From Pseudomonadota bacterium (GTDB taxonomy: Bacteria; Pseudomonadota; Gammaproteobacteria; Burkholderiales; Burkholderiaceae_E): a stretch of DNA of 64,000 nt. A program made the position numbers and the translations under genes. Positions 8,630-17,653 of the stretch are shown piece by piece. The notes beneath the pieces are model-generated. The model was given only the letters and a program-made list of their open reading frames with translations, did not search any database and had not been told where the DNA came from. Position 1 is the first letter of the stretch. Every line of letters begins with the position of its first letter. Location of the stretch: assembly GCA_023389055.1 (NCBI GenBank), contig JAEWFA010000062.1, positions 1 through 64,000 on the forward strand, given 5' to 3'.

Positions 8630-9340
8630 ATGCGGCGCGTCAATCCACCGGTTACGTTCGTCCTCGCGTTCGCCGCGATGCTCGCGCTGGCGATGACGGC
8701 GTCTTGTTCGCAGCAGGCGCGCGCGGCTGATGCACGGGCGCGAAGCTGCGCGGAGGGTGTGGCCACCGTGGTCGCGCGTTCGCCTCACGAGATGCGCGAG
8801 GCTTGCGGCGCGATCGCGCAGGCCGCGGCATTCCTCGCCCGACTGGGGGTCGTCCTGCACGGGCCGATCGAACTGCACCTGGTCGACGCGCTTCCCGACA
8901 TCGCTGCTACGCCCACGCGCACCGGCGTCTATCTGCGCGACCAGCGACGAGCGTATGTGCTGCGGCGCGAGCGCTGGCCGGTCGACGCGGCACCGTTCGG
9001 ACTCCCGATGTCGCGCGCGCTATATCGCAGCGCGATCGTGCACGAAGCGGTGCACGCGATCATTGCCGAACACTTTCACGCCGAGCGACTCGACGTCGTT
9101 GCCCACGAATATCTCGCCTACGTCGGCCAGCTGGACGCGCTGCCCGCGGCGCTTCGCAGGCGCGCGCTGCGCGCAGCTCCGCAGCAGGCCGGGGACGAAG
9201 CCCGTCGACTGAATCTCTTCGTGCTGGGGATGAACCCCGACCGCTTCGCAGCGCTGGCGTGGCGCCACTGGAGCACGCCGGGCAACGCCCGGGCGGTCGT
9301 GCAGGCGGTACTCGAGAAAGGCACGATGCCGACGGTTTGA
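8630..9340 (+). CDS. Exported protein with HExxH metallopeptidase motif
   Basis: This 236-residue protein has an N-terminal hydrophobic segment (residues 8-24) ending in a signal-peptide-like ASCSQQARAADA. The core carries HEAVH at 138-142 and Glu160 in AHEYLAY, the spacing expected of gluzincin-type zinc peptidases, where two His and one Glu bind zinc. The rest is not recognised. It could be a periplasmic protease or a metal-binding protein of that fold. Starts at 8582 and 8618 are also in frame; 8630 gives the best signal peptide. It lies 289 bases upstream of the L,D-transpeptidase core. Confidence 0.6.
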   Translation: MRRVNPPVTFVLAFAAMLALAMTASCSQQARAADARARSCAEGVATVVARSPHEMREACGAIAQAAAFLARLGVVLHGPIELHLVDALPDIAATPTRTGVYLRDQRRAYVLRRERWPVDAAPFGLPMSRALYRSAIVHEAVHAIIAEHFHAERLDVVAHEYLAYVGQLDALPAALRRRALRAAPQQAGDEARRLNLFVLGMNPDRFAALAWRHWSTPGNARAVVQAVLEKGTMPTV

Positions 9341-9370
9341 CGATCCGCCGCCGCCGGGCATCGGACGTGC

Positions 9371-10198
9371 ATGGGCAGGGCGGGCGCGCCACTGCCCCGC
9401 CGGACGGCGGTGCGTGCTCGCTCGAGGAGCCCGACCGCCTTGCCACGCCGAATCCGCAGCAAGCCCCGTGCGCCGCACGCGTCGAACGCGTTGCGAGTCG
9501 CCGTCTTCACCTGCAGCGCGATCGCCGCATCGACCGTATTCGCCGGGACAGCCGTCGCCGCCGAAGCCGCGCGCGCAATGGGTCAGCACGCAACGGCCCG
9601 GTCCGTCGAGGCGCGAGCGGGCACCGCCGACTTCACCGACGCGTCCCTTTCGCGCGCCGCACGCCAGGTCGCGGACTGGGCGCTCGCCTCGGGCGACCCG
9701 GCAGGCCTGCCGTTCCTGATCGTCGACAAGCGGGCTGCAACGCTCTATGTATTCGATGCGAACGGCAAGCTCGCCGGTTCGTCCGCGGTGCTGCTGGGAC
9801 TGGCGCGTGGCGACGACAGCGTGCCCGGCATCGGCGAACGCCCGATGGCGCAGATCCGTCGCGGCGAGCGCACGACGCCGGCCGGCCGTTTCATGGCGGA
9901 GCGCGGGATCAACGCGCATGGCGAGGACATCATGTGGATCGATTACGACGCGGCGGTCTCGATGCACCGCGTGCGCGCGACCAATCCGAAGGAGCGCCGA
10001 CTCGAGCGATTGCGTACGTCGACGATCGAAGACAACCGGATCTCGTACGGTTGCATCAACGTGCCGTCCCGCTTCTACGATCGTCACGTCGTGCCGGCGT
10101 TCGCCGCCGGCCGCGCCGTCGTCTACGTGCTGCCGGAAACCCGTCCCTGGCGGGAGCAGTTCGGCCTCGGCGCAACGCGCGCTCGCGCGGCCGGTTGA
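9371..10198 (+). CDS. L,D-transpeptidase (YkuD family), periplasmic
   Basis: This YkuD-fold enzyme has catalytic Cys228 in ISYGCINVP and His199 in SMHRV, the hallmark active site. Such enzymes cross-link peptidoglycan or attach lipoproteins through an acyl-enzyme on Cys. A hydrophobic stretch at residues 41-64 (VAVFTCSAIAASTVFAGTAV) looks like a signal peptide or anchor. The 40 Arg-rich residues before it suggest that the true start is downstream of 9371, although no clear alternative ATG with a ribosome binding site was found. Convergent with the repeat protein downstream. Confidence 0.85.
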   Translation: MGRAGAPLPRRTAVRARSRSPTALPRRIRSKPRAPHASNALRVAVFTCSAIAASTVFAGTAVAAEAARAMGQHATARSVEARAGTADFTDASLSRAARQVADWALASGDPAGLPFLIVDKRAATLYVFDANGKLAGSSAVLLGLARGDDSVPGIGERPMAQIRRGERTTPAGRFMAERGINAHGEDIMWIDYDAAVSMHRVRATNPKERRLERLRTSTIEDNRISYGCINVPSRFYDRHVVPAFAAGRAVVYVLPETRPWREQFGLGATRARAAG

Positions 10199-10220
10199 TG
10201 CCTCGGGGATCGGAATGAAA

Positions 10221-10253
10221 GACCGCCGGTGCGCCTCGCGGCGACCGGCGGTC
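10221..10253. terminator. Bidirectional hairpin between convergent genes
   Basis: GACCGCCGGT (10221-10230) and ACCGGCGGTC (10244-10253) form a perfect 10-base-pair stem with a 13-base loop. It lies in the 67-base gap between the stop of the L,D-transpeptidase gene on the plus strand and the stop of the repeat-protein gene on the minus strand. Position and stability suggest a shared terminator, although no T-run follows on either strand. Confidence 0.55.
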
Positions 10254-10265
10254 CCGCGGGAAGCT

Positions 10266-10700
10266 TCAGTTGCGATCGGCGCGCGGCGCGCGAGCCATCG
10301 TCGTGCGGTCGTTGCGCAGATCGGAGCCTCGCGCCTCGATGCGCGAACGCGCATTGTCCTGGTCGGGGTTCGGCGCCATGCCTTGCGACGCCCGGCGGTT
10401 CGAATCCTGCGAATCCGGATTCACCTGCGTCGGGCTGCCGGTGGCACCGCTTTGTGCCATCGACGAGCTGCCGCTGCGCGTCGTCGTCGAGGAACTCTGC
10501 GCGCTGCGCATCGCGTCCGTACTCGACGCCGTGCCCTGCGAGGCGGCTCGATTCGAGTCGCTGGCCGTCGGGCTCGTCTGCGTGGGACTGGTACTCGTGC
10601 TCTGCGCGTGTGCGACGCCGGCGGCGCCGAGAAAGGCCACCGCTGCGAACGTCGCGAGCCATGTATGCCGACGCGTGAAGGTAAGTGCTTCGCTGGTCAT
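10266..10700 (-). CDS. Small exported Ser/Thr/Asn-rich protein with internal repeat
   Basis: This 144-residue protein of unknown function has a clear signal peptide (residues 9-32, ending AAGVAHA). The mature part is Ser/Thr/Gln/Asn-rich and likely disordered. Two 19-residue copies of SPTQ..P...DSNR.ASQG occur at 38-56 and 89-107. The tail is charged (ARSRIEARGSDLRND). Translation starts at the ATG at 10700, preceded by GGAG. I do not recognise a family. The composition suggests a periplasmic or surface linker-like protein. Confidence 0.65.
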   Translation of the reverse strand: MTSEALTFTRRHTWLATFAAVAFLGAAGVAHAQSTSTSPTQTSPTASDSNRAASQGTASSTDAMRSAQSSSTTTRSGSSSMAQSGATGSPTQVNPDSQDSNRRASQGMAPNPDQDNARSRIEARGSDLRNDRTTMARAPRADRN

Positions 10701-10809
10701 GGTGTACTCCACAGGTTGCGGGTGCCTCCGGCCCGCATTGCGGTCGCCGACGACATGCCGGAAAGGTTGCAAGGCGGGTGCCCGCGCCCGATCGACGCGC
10801 CCCGCGGGC

Positions 10810-13800
10810 TCAGGTGAACGACCCGTTCCCGGCCGGATGAAGCGCGCGCTCGAGCACGACGGCCACGTGCACGGCCTCGCGCGACGCGCCGTCGGCGATC
10901 TGGTGACGGCAGCTCGTGCCGTCGGCGACGACGAGCGTCGTTGCCTGCGCTGCACGTACCGCGGGCAGCAACGCGAGCTCGCCCATCTTCATCGATACGT
11001 CGTAGTGCTTCGCTTCGTAGCCGAAACTGCCCGCCATCCCGCAGCAGCTCGTCTCGACGGTGCGCACCGACAGGTTCGGGATCCAGCCGAGCACCACCTG
11101 CACCGGGCGAAGCGCGTCGAAGGATTTCTGGTGGCAGTGTCCGTGCAGCAGCGCTTCGGTCTGCTCGATCGGATGAAGCTTCAGCGCGAGGCGACCTGCC
11201 GCATGCTCGCGGACCAGGAACTCCTCGAACAGCAGCGCTTGTCGCGCCAGGCGCGCGGCCGCTTCGCCCAGGCCGAGCGCGAGGAATTCGTCGCGCATCG
11301 TCAGCAGGCACGAGGGCTCGAGCCCGACGACGGCGATGCCGCGCTCGACGTACGGCGCGAGCGCCGCGAGCGTGCGACGCGCCTCGACACGCGCCTCGTC
11401 GACGAGTCCGCCGGAGAGGAAGGTCCGCCCGCAACACAGTGGCCGCTGCGGCGCATCGCCGGGCAGCGCTCGGGCGACGTGCACGCGGTAGCCGGCTGCG
11501 CGCAGCACCGCGCGCGCTGCGCGCAGGTTGTCGGGCTCGAACCAGTTGTCGAAGGTGTCGGCCCAAAGAACGACTTCCAGAGCTCCTTCGGCTGCGTCCT
11601 GTATCGGCGGGTCTCGCGTGAACGGATCGCCCCGCCAGCGCGGGAGCGAACGGCGCGCGGACAAACCGAGCATCCGCTCGGTGATCCATGCCGCGCCGGG
11701 CAGGCGGTCGCGAAGCGCGAGCAGCCAGCGCAGGCGCGACGCATGATGCGCATAGCGCGGCAGCCACGCGACCAGGCGATCTTTCCACGCGAGCCGATGG
11801 GTGCGGTTCCATCGGTCGAGGAACTCGATCTTCATCCGGGCCATGTCCACGCCGGTGGGACACTCGCGTCGACATCCCTTGCAGCTCACGCACAACTCGA
11901 GCGCTTCGTGCACGGCGCGCGACGCCTGCTCCTCGTCGCCGAGCTTTCCGGCAAGCGCCAGGCGCAGCGTGTTGGCGCGACCGCGCGTGAGGTGGCGTTC
12001 GTCGCGCGTGACGCGCCAGCTCGGGCACATCGTGCCGGCGTCGAACTTCCGGCAATGGCCGTTGTTGTTGCACATCTCGGCGGCCTTGGCGAAACCGCCG
12101 GACGGATCGCCGCCGGAGCCGGGGGTGCCCACCTGCTCGGTGCGCGGGTCGTTCTGCACGTTCCACGCCGACCAGTCGAGCGCGGTCTCGCGCCCGAGCG
12201 CGACGTGGCCCGGCGGATAGCGGAACAGGCGCTCGTCGTCCATTCGCGTGCTGCGGACGATCTTGCCGGGGTTCATCGTGCCGGTCGGATCGAACGCGTC
12301 CTTGATCTCCTCGAAGGCGCGAACGAGCCGCTCGCCGAACTGCCAGCCGACCCACTCGCTGCGAACGAGTCCGTCGCCGTGCTCGCCGGAGAACGCGCCC
12401 TTGTAGCGGCGCACCATCGCCGCGGCTTCCTCGGCGATGCGCCGCATCTTGGTGGCGTCGCCGGCGCGCAGGTCGAGAATCGGCCGCACGTGCAGCGTAC
12501 CGACGGAGGCGTGCGCATACCAGGTGCCGCGCGTTCCGTGCCGCGCGAATACCTCGGTGAGCGCCTCGGTGTAGTCGGCCAGGTGCTCCAGCGGCACCGC
12601 GCAGTCCTCGATGAACGACACCGGCTTTCCGTCGCCGCGCAGCGACATCATGATGTTCAGCCCGGCCTTGCGCACCTCCCACAGCGCCTTCTGCGAACCG
12701 TCGTCGGGCATCGCCACGACGCTGTCGGGCAGGCCGAGCTCGCCCATCGTCTCGACGAGCCCTGACAGCCTGCCCAGCAGCGGCTCGCGTTCGTCGCCGG
12801 CGAACTCCACCAGCAGCAGCGCCTCCGGCAGTACGGCGTCGCGCGCGATCAGCGCGCGCTCGATCGTCGGACGGAATACCGGGTTCTTGCGCGCGAGTTC
12901 GATCATCGTGCGGTCGACGAGCTCCACCGCGCTGGGGCCGAGTTTGACGATGTGCTGGGCGCTTTCCATCGCCGCGCGAAAGGTCGGGAAGTTCACCACG
13001 CCGAGCACGCGCGCCTTCGGCAGCGGCGCCAGCGCGAGCACGATCCGGCGGAACCAGGCGAGCGTGCCCTCGGAGCCGACCAGCAGGTGCGCGAGGTTCA
13101 CCGAACCGTCGGCCGTATACGGCCGCGGCGACTGCGGATGGAAGACATCGAGGTTGTAGCCGCCGACGCGGCGCAGCACCCTGGGCCACATCCGCTCGAT
13201 TTCATCGCGCTCGCGCCGGCCGATGGCGAACAGGCGCGAGACGAGTTCGGCGCTGCGCGCGCTCGCCATCGGATGCTGCGCATCTACGCCGAAGGGGCCG
13301 AAACGTTCGGCGGTTCCGTCGGCGAGAAGCGCGTCGATCGCGACGACGTTGTGCACCATGTTGCCGTAGGCAATCGAACGCGAGCCGCAGGAGTTGTTGC
13401 CGGTCATTCCGCCGATCGTCGCCTGCGCGGATGTCGATACGTCCACCGGGAACCAGAGCCCGTGCGGCTTCAGGAACGCATTGAGCGAATCGAGCACCAC
13501 GCCGGGCTGCACTTCGACCGTGCGCGCCTGCGGATCGAAATCGACGATCCGGTTCAGATGGCGGCTGTGGTCGATGACGAGTGCTTCGCCGACCGTCTGG
13601 CCGCACTGGCTGCTTCCGGCGCCGCGCGGCAGCAGCGGCACGCCCATCTCGCGGGCGAGGTCGATCGTCGCTGCGACGTCGGTTTCGTCCGCGGCGACCA
13701 CGACGCCGACCGGGTCGACCTGGTAGATCGATGCGTCGGTCGAATAGCGGGCGCGCGAGGCGGCATCGAACAGCACGTCGCCGCGCAGCACGCGGCGCAG

Positions 13801-13881
13801 GCGCTGCGCGAGGCGGCTGCGCTCGAAGCGCGCGGAGGCTGGTGCGGCGCGCAGCGCCGGCTCGATCTTCGGCGCGTTCAT
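10810..13881 (-). CDS. FAD-linked oxidase/[4Fe-4S] dehydrogenase (YdiJ-like D-2-hydroxyacid dehydrogenase)
   Basis: This 1023-residue three-part enzyme starts with a FAD-binding PCMH domain (LPRGAGSSQCGQTVG, TIGGMTGNNSCGSRS) and a FAD-oxidase C-terminal domain (GEHGDGLVRSEW). A ferredoxin-like region follows, with CVSCKGCRRECP and an upstream CNNNGHCR...MCPSW cluster. Two CCG motifs (CCGRTF, CCGMAGSFG) lie at the C-terminus. This is the layout of YdiJ, a D-2-hydroxyglutarate dehydrogenase, and related D-lactate dehydrogenases that pass electrons to the respiratory chain. The start overlaps the stop of the GntR regulator gene (ATGA), so the two form an operon. The substrate is probably a D-2-hydroxyacid linked to this locus. 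Confidence 0.88.
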   Translation of the reverse strand: MNAPKIEPALRAAPASARFERSRLAQRLRRVLRGDVLFDAASRARYSTDASIYQVDPVGVVVAADETDVAATIDLAREMGVPLLPRGAGSSQCGQTVGEALVIDHSRHLNRIVDFDPQARTVEVQPGVVLDSLNAFLKPHGLWFPVDVSTSAQATIGGMTGNNSCGSRSIAYGNMVHNVVAIDALLADGTAERFGPFGVDAQHPMASARSAELVSRLFAIGRRERDEIERMWPRVLRRVGGYNLDVFHPQSPRPYTADGSVNLAHLLVGSEGTLAWFRRIVLALAPLPKARVLGVVNFPTFRAAMESAQHIVKLGPSAVELVDRTMIELARKNPVFRPTIERALIARDAVLPEALLLVEFAGDEREPLLGRLSGLVETMGELGLPDSVVAMPDDGSQKALWEVRKAGLNIMMSLRGDGKPVSFIEDCAVPLEHLADYTEALTEVFARHGTRGTWYAHASVGTLHVRPILDLRAGDATKMRRIAEEAAAMVRRYKGAFSGEHGDGLVRSEWVGWQFGERLVRAFEEIKDAFDPTGTMNPGKIVRSTRMDDERLFRYPPGHVALGRETALDWSAWNVQNDPRTEQVGTPGSGGDPSGGFAKAAEMCNNNGHCRKFDAGTMCPSWRVTRDERHLTRGRANTLRLALAGKLGDEEQASRAVHEALELCVSCKGCRRECPTGVDMARMKIEFLDRWNRTHRLAWKDRLVAWLPRYAHHASRLRWLLALRDRLPGAAWITERMLGLSARRSLPRWRGDPFTRDPPIQDAAEGALEVVLWADTFDNWFEPDNLRAARAVLRAAGYRVHVARALPGDAPQRPLCCGRTFLSGGLVDEARVEARRTLAALAPYVERGIAVVGLEPSCLLTMRDEFLALGLGEAAARLARQALLFEEFLVREHAAGRLALKLHPIEQTEALLHGHCHQKSFDALRPVQVVLGWIPNLSVRTVETSCCGMAGSFGYEAKHYDVSMKMGELALLPAVRAAQATTLVVADGTSCRHQIADGASREAVHVAVVLERALHPAGNGSFT

Positions 13882-14561
13882 TGGGCCTTGCCGTCGTTCC
13901 AGTGCGCGAGCACCGCGTCGCGCTTCGTTCGCAGGTGCTGCTCGAGCACGCCGCGCAGGCGAGTGCCGTCGCGCGCGTCGAGCGCATCGAGCATCGCCTG
14001 GTGCTCGCGCACCGCGACGGCCCATTTCACGGCGTCGAAGTTCGAGCGGAAGCGCAGATGCTGGATGCGCGTGTTCACGCTGTCGTAGGTCTCGGTGAGC
14101 GCGGCGTTGCGCGCGCAACGGTTCAGCGCATCGTGGATCCGGTGGTTCAGCTCGTAGTAGGCGGGCAGGTCGCGGCGCGCGTGCGCGGCGAGCATCTCGT
14201 AGTGCAGCGCGCGGATCTCGGCGAGCTCTTCATCGGTGCGCCGCTGCGCGGCGAGCTCGCCCGACAAACCTTCGAGCGCACCCATCAGTTCGAACAGTTC
14301 CTCGACGTCGGCGCGCGACAGCGCGAGCACGCGCGCGCCGCGGTTCGGCGTGAGTTCGATCAGTCGCTCGGCGGCGAGCCGCTTGAACGCCTCGCGCAGC
14401 GGCGTTCGCGAGACGCGCAGCTGCTCGCAAAGCACGCGTTCGTTCAACCGGGCGCCGGCCGGCAACTGCCCCTCGGTGATCATCGCGCGCAGCCGGTCGG
14501 CGGCCTCCTCGTGTAGCGGGCGACGGTCGATCGGATCACTCAGGACAGGAGGTGTTCGCAT
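13878..14561 (-). CDS. GntR family regulator, FCD subfamily
   Basis: This 227-residue regulator has an N-terminal winged helix (RLNERVLCEQLRVSRTPLREAFKRL) and a C-terminal FCD effector domain with the expected metal-ligand-like residues (ELNHRIHDAL, REHQAMLDAL). FCD regulators typically bind small organic acids and repress adjacent catabolic genes. It is divergent from the aminotransferase/TRAP operon and upstream of the FAD oxidase. Repeated GCATACAAAAT elements between them are its likely operators, so I infer it controls both directions. Confidence 0.9.
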   Translation of the reverse strand: MRTPPVLSDPIDRRPLHEEAADRLRAMITEGQLPAGARLNERVLCEQLRVSRTPLREAFKRLAAERLIELTPNRGARVLALSRADVEELFELMGALEGLSGELAAQRRTDEELAEIRALHYEMLAAHARRDLPAYYELNHRIHDALNRCARNAALTETYDSVNTRIQHLRFRSNFDAVKWAVAVREHQAMLDALDARDGTRLRGVLEQHLRTKRDAVLAHWNDGKAQ

Positions 14562-14639
14562 ACAAAATCCGGAATCGTGCGAGCCGGCGACGGTTCTTCC
14601 CGGTTGCGCTGGCGCCAGTTTTGCATACAAAATGCGAAA
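14556..14639. promoter_or_regulatory. Candidate GntR operators in divergent intergenic region
   Basis: The 11-mer GCATACAAAAT occurs at 14558-14568, overlapping the regulator's own start codon, and again at 14623-14633, 65 bases apart and in the same orientation. The second copy lies inside a near-perfect dyad, TTTTGCAT-ACAAA-ATGCGAAA (14619-14639). A/T-rich sites are conspicuous in this GC-rich background. The placement suits autorepression plus control of the operon starting at 14680. Confidence 0.6.
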
Positions 14640-14679
14640 TAGCACCGCGCATCGTTGCGCCTCCATTCTACGAGGGCCC

Positions 14680-15882
14680 ATGAAACTGTCGAACGGCCTG
14701 GCGCTGAACGGCCACCCCGCAGGCCGGCATTTCCTGCAGATCCCCGGTCCGACGAACGTTCCCGACCGGATCCTGCGGGCGATGGACTACCCGACGATCG
14801 ACCATCGCGGCCCGGAGTTCGGCCGGCTCGGTCGTGCGGTGCTCAGCGGCATCCGGGAGATCTTTCGCACGCGTGCGCCGGTGGTCATTTATCCCGCCTC
14901 GGGCACCGGTGCGTGGGAAGCAGCGCTCGTCAACACGATGTCCCCGGGCGATACCGTCCTGATGTGCGAGACCGGCCATTTCGCGACCTTGTGGAAGAAG
15001 ATGGCCGAGCGCCTGGGACTCGTGGTCGACTTCGTCCCCGGCGACTGGCGCCACGCCGCCGACCCGGCGACCATCGAGCGGATGCTCGCCGACGACGCGA
15101 AACATCGGTATCGCGCAGTCTGCGTGGTGCACAACGAGACCGCCACCGGCGTCACGACCGACGTTGCCGCAGTCCGTCGCGCGATCGATGCGGCGCGGCA
15201 CCCGGCGTTGTTGCTCGTGGACACGATCTCGTCGCTCGGCTCGATCGACTATCGCCACGACGAATGGGGCGTCGACGTCACCGTCGCCGGTTCGCAGAAG
15301 GGCCTGATGCTGCCGCCGGGGTTGTCGTTCAACGCGGTGAGCGAGAAGGCGCTCGCGGCGTCGAAGCATGCGAAGCTGCCCCGCTCGTACTGGGACTGGC
15401 ACGATCAACTCGCGTCGAACGAACGCGGCTACTTCCCGTATACGCCGGCGACGAATCTGCTGTACGGTTTGCACGAGGCGATCGCGATGCTGCTCGAGGA
15501 GGGCCTGGAGAACGTCTTCGCGCGCCACCGCCGGCACGCGCAAGCCACGCGCGCCGCCGTGCGCGCCTGGGGCCTCGAGATCCTGTGTGCCGACCCGCAG
15601 CGCTACAGCGCGTCGCTCACCGCCGTACTGATGCCCGAGGGGCACAGTGCCGATGCATTGCGCAAGGTCGCGCTCGAGCGCTTCAACCTGTCGCTCGGTC
15701 AGGGCCTGAGCAAGGTCGCCGACAAGGTGTTCCGGATCGGCCACCTCGGCGACTTCAACGACCTGACGCTGATGGGAACGCTTTCGGGGGTCGAGATGTC
15801 GCTCGGACTGGCGGGCGTGCCGCACAGCCGCGGTGGCGTGCAGGCGGCAATGGAATCGCTCGCGGCGCCGACGGACAGCTGA
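14680..15882 (+). CDS. Class V aminotransferase (alanine/serine-glyoxylate aminotransferase family)
   Basis: This 400-residue PLP enzyme of the alanine-glyoxylate/serine-glyoxylate family shows QIPGPTNVPDRILRAM near the N-terminus, YPASGTGAWEAAL, DTISSLGSIDYRHDEWGVD with the PLP-contacting Asp, and the Schiff-base Lys in AGSQKGLMLP. Members move amino groups to glyoxylate or pyruvate. Glyoxylate as acceptor is likely, but the donor is not determined. It is the first gene of a same-strand run with the TRAP transporter, enoyl-CoA hydratase and CoA-transferase. Confidence 0.88.
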   Translation: MKLSNGLALNGHPAGRHFLQIPGPTNVPDRILRAMDYPTIDHRGPEFGRLGRAVLSGIREIFRTRAPVVIYPASGTGAWEAALVNTMSPGDTVLMCETGHFATLWKKMAERLGLVVDFVPGDWRHAADPATIERMLADDAKHRYRAVCVVHNETATGVTTDVAAVRRAIDAARHPALLLVDTISSLGSIDYRHDEWGVDVTVAGSQKGLMLPPGLSFNAVSEKALAASKHAKLPRSYWDWHDQLASNERGYFPYTPATNLLYGLHEAIAMLLEEGLENVFARHRRHAQATRAAVRAWGLEILCADPQRYSASLTAVLMPEGHSADALRKVALERFNLSLGQGLSKVADKVFRIGHLGDFNDLTLMGTLSGVEMSLGLAGVPHSRGGVQAAMESLAAPTDS

Positions 15883-15939
15883 AAGGCCGCTTTCGTTTCA
15901 CGGACCGGGGCACAGCGCCCCATCGAGGAGGAGATCGCG

Positions 15940-17010
15940 ATGACATCGTTCGACGAGAACGCGAAGTCCACGAAGCCCGCCGCAGGCCAGACGATCACGG
16001 ATCGCGCATCGGGGTCGACCGAGCGGCGCCGCCTGCTGCGGGCTGCACTCGCCGTCGGCGCCGTCGGCCTGACGGGCCGCGCGCTGCCGGTGCGTGCGCA
16101 AGAGGTCGAGTTGAAGCTCGGTCACGTCGGCGAGCCCGGATCGCTGTTCCAGATGTCGGCCGACGAATTCGCCAGGCGTGCGAACGTGAAGCTCGCGGGC
16201 AAGGCGAGGGTCGTCACCTACGGCTCCAGCCAGCTCGGCGGCGACAAGGAGATGCTGCAGAAGCTCAAGCTGGGCACGATCGACATGGCGGTTCCGTCGA
16301 CCGTGATGAGCAGCGAGGTCGACCTGTTCGGCATCTTCGAGATGCCGTACCTGGTCAAGGATCGCGCGCACATGGGCCGCATCGAGAAGGAGATTTTCTG
16401 GCCGCGGATCGAGCCCGCCGCCGAGAAGAAGGGCCTGAAGATCATCGGCGTCTGGGAGAACGGCTACCGTCACATCACGAACAATCGGGGGCCGATCCAG
16501 ACACCGCAGGACCTGCAGGGCATCAAGCTGCGAGTGCCCGAGGGCAAGTGGCGCGTCGCGATGTTCAAGGCCTACGGCGCGAACCCGAGCCCGATGAAGT
16601 TCTCCGAGCTGTTCACCGCGCTGCAGACCGGTGTGATGGACGGCCAGGAGAATCCGCTGACGCAGATCTACAGCGCCAAGCTGCAGGAGGTGCAGAAGTT
16701 CCTGTCGCTGTCGGGGCACGTCTATACGCCGGCTTATGTAACGGTCGGCATCAAGAAGTGGAACACGCTCCCGGAGGACGTGCGCAAGACGCTGGAGGAC
16801 ACGGCGAAGGAAACGCAGGCCTACGTCTACGAGGTCGCGCAGAAGCAGGAAGGCGAGCTGCTCGGCAAGCTGAAGGCCGAGGGGATGCAGGTCAACGAGG
16901 TCGACAAGCAGTCGTTCATCGCGGCGAGCAAACCGGTCTATGCCGAATTCGGCGAAGCGGTGAAGGGCGCCGACGCGATGATCGATCGCGCGATCGCGCT
17001 GGGCGCCTGA
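15940..17010 (+). CDS. TRAP transporter substrate-binding protein (DctP family)
   Basis: This 356-residue periplasmic binding protein has a twin-arginine-like leader (ERRRLLRAALAVGAVGL, around residues 28-44) followed by the mature start QEVELKLGHVG. DctP features include a TYGSSQLGGDKEMLQKLKLGTID segment, FEMPYLVKD, and the Arg that usually binds the substrate carboxylate in LQGIKLRVPE. It delivers an organic acid to the DctQM permease encoded next. AGGAGG sits 13 bases before the ATG. Confidence 0.92.
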   Translation: MTSFDENAKSTKPAAGQTITDRASGSTERRRLLRAALAVGAVGLTGRALPVRAQEVELKLGHVGEPGSLFQMSADEFARRANVKLAGKARVVTYGSSQLGGDKEMLQKLKLGTIDMAVPSTVMSSEVDLFGIFEMPYLVKDRAHMGRIEKEIFWPRIEPAAEKKGLKIIGVWENGYRHITNNRGPIQTPQDLQGIKLRVPEGKWRVAMFKAYGANPSPMKFSELFTALQTGVMDGQENPLTQIYSAKLQEVQKFLSLSGHVYTPAYVTVGIKKWNTLPEDVRKTLEDTAKETQAYVYEVAQKQEGELLGKLKAEGMQVNEVDKQSFIAASKPVYAEFGEAVKGADAMIDRAIALGA

Positions 17011-17059
17011 CGGCGTAACGGCCGAAAGGCGAACGAACGACAGGAGCGGGGACGGCACG

Positions 17060-17581
17060 ATGGCGGCATTTCGCAAGACGTACGCGAAGATCCTCGAGTG
17101 GCTCGTCATCGTGCTGATGGTCGCGATGGCGGTCGAGGTCACCGTCGGCGTCGTCTTCCGCACGCTGGGCGCTTCGCTCGTCTGGTACGACGAGGTAGCG
17201 TCGATCCTGCTCGCGTGGCTGACCTTCTACGGGTCGGCCTACGCGGCGGCCAGGCGCAGTCACATCACGTGCCCCGAACTCGTCGCGATGATGCCGCCCG
17301 GTCCGCGGCTGGCGGTGACGATCGCCGTCGAGGCGCTCGTCATCGGCTTCTTCGCGCTGCTCGGCTGGATCGGCTGGGAAGTGCTGGACGTGCTCGCCAC
17401 CGACACGCTCGTGAGCCTGCCGTGGGTTCCGGTCTCGTGGGTACAGTCGTCGATTCCGATCTCGTCGGCGCTGATCATCATTGCCGAACTGCTGACGATG
17501 CCCGAGGCGCTCGCCTGGGCGCGCTCCGAACACGCCGAAGGAGCGACCGCGGAGTCGGCGGTGCACGAAGCGGCGCACTGA
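17060..17581 (+). CDS. TRAP transporter small permease subunit (DctQ family)
   Basis: This 173-residue membrane protein has four predicted helices, as expected of DctQ: residues about 14-35, 46-63, 88-110 and 130-152. It contains the typical WYDEVASILLAWLTFYGSA segment. It pairs with DctM to form the sodium-driven permease for the substrate bound by the preceding DctP. It begins 50 bases after the dctP stop with GGAGCGGGGACGG upstream. Confidence 0.9.
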   Translation: MAAFRKTYAKILEWLVIVLMVAMAVEVTVGVVFRTLGASLVWYDEVASILLAWLTFYGSAYAAARRSHITCPELVAMMPPGPRLAVTIAVEALVIGFFALLGWIGWEVLDVLATDTLVSLPWVPVSWVQSSIPISSALIIIAELLTMPEALAWARSEHAEGATAESAVHEAAH

Positions 17582-17653
17582 ACGCCGCGCGCCAGCCGGC
17601 CGACACTCCCCGCGTCCCCTGTCGCACCTCCCTCTGCGAAGGAATCCTCGCGC

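Noticed and set aside
14655..17018. A 787-residue open frame on the plus strand over the aminotransferase and dctP genes
   Set aside because: It is an Arg/Gly/Ala-rich shadow of two well-supported genes in another frame, with no family motif.
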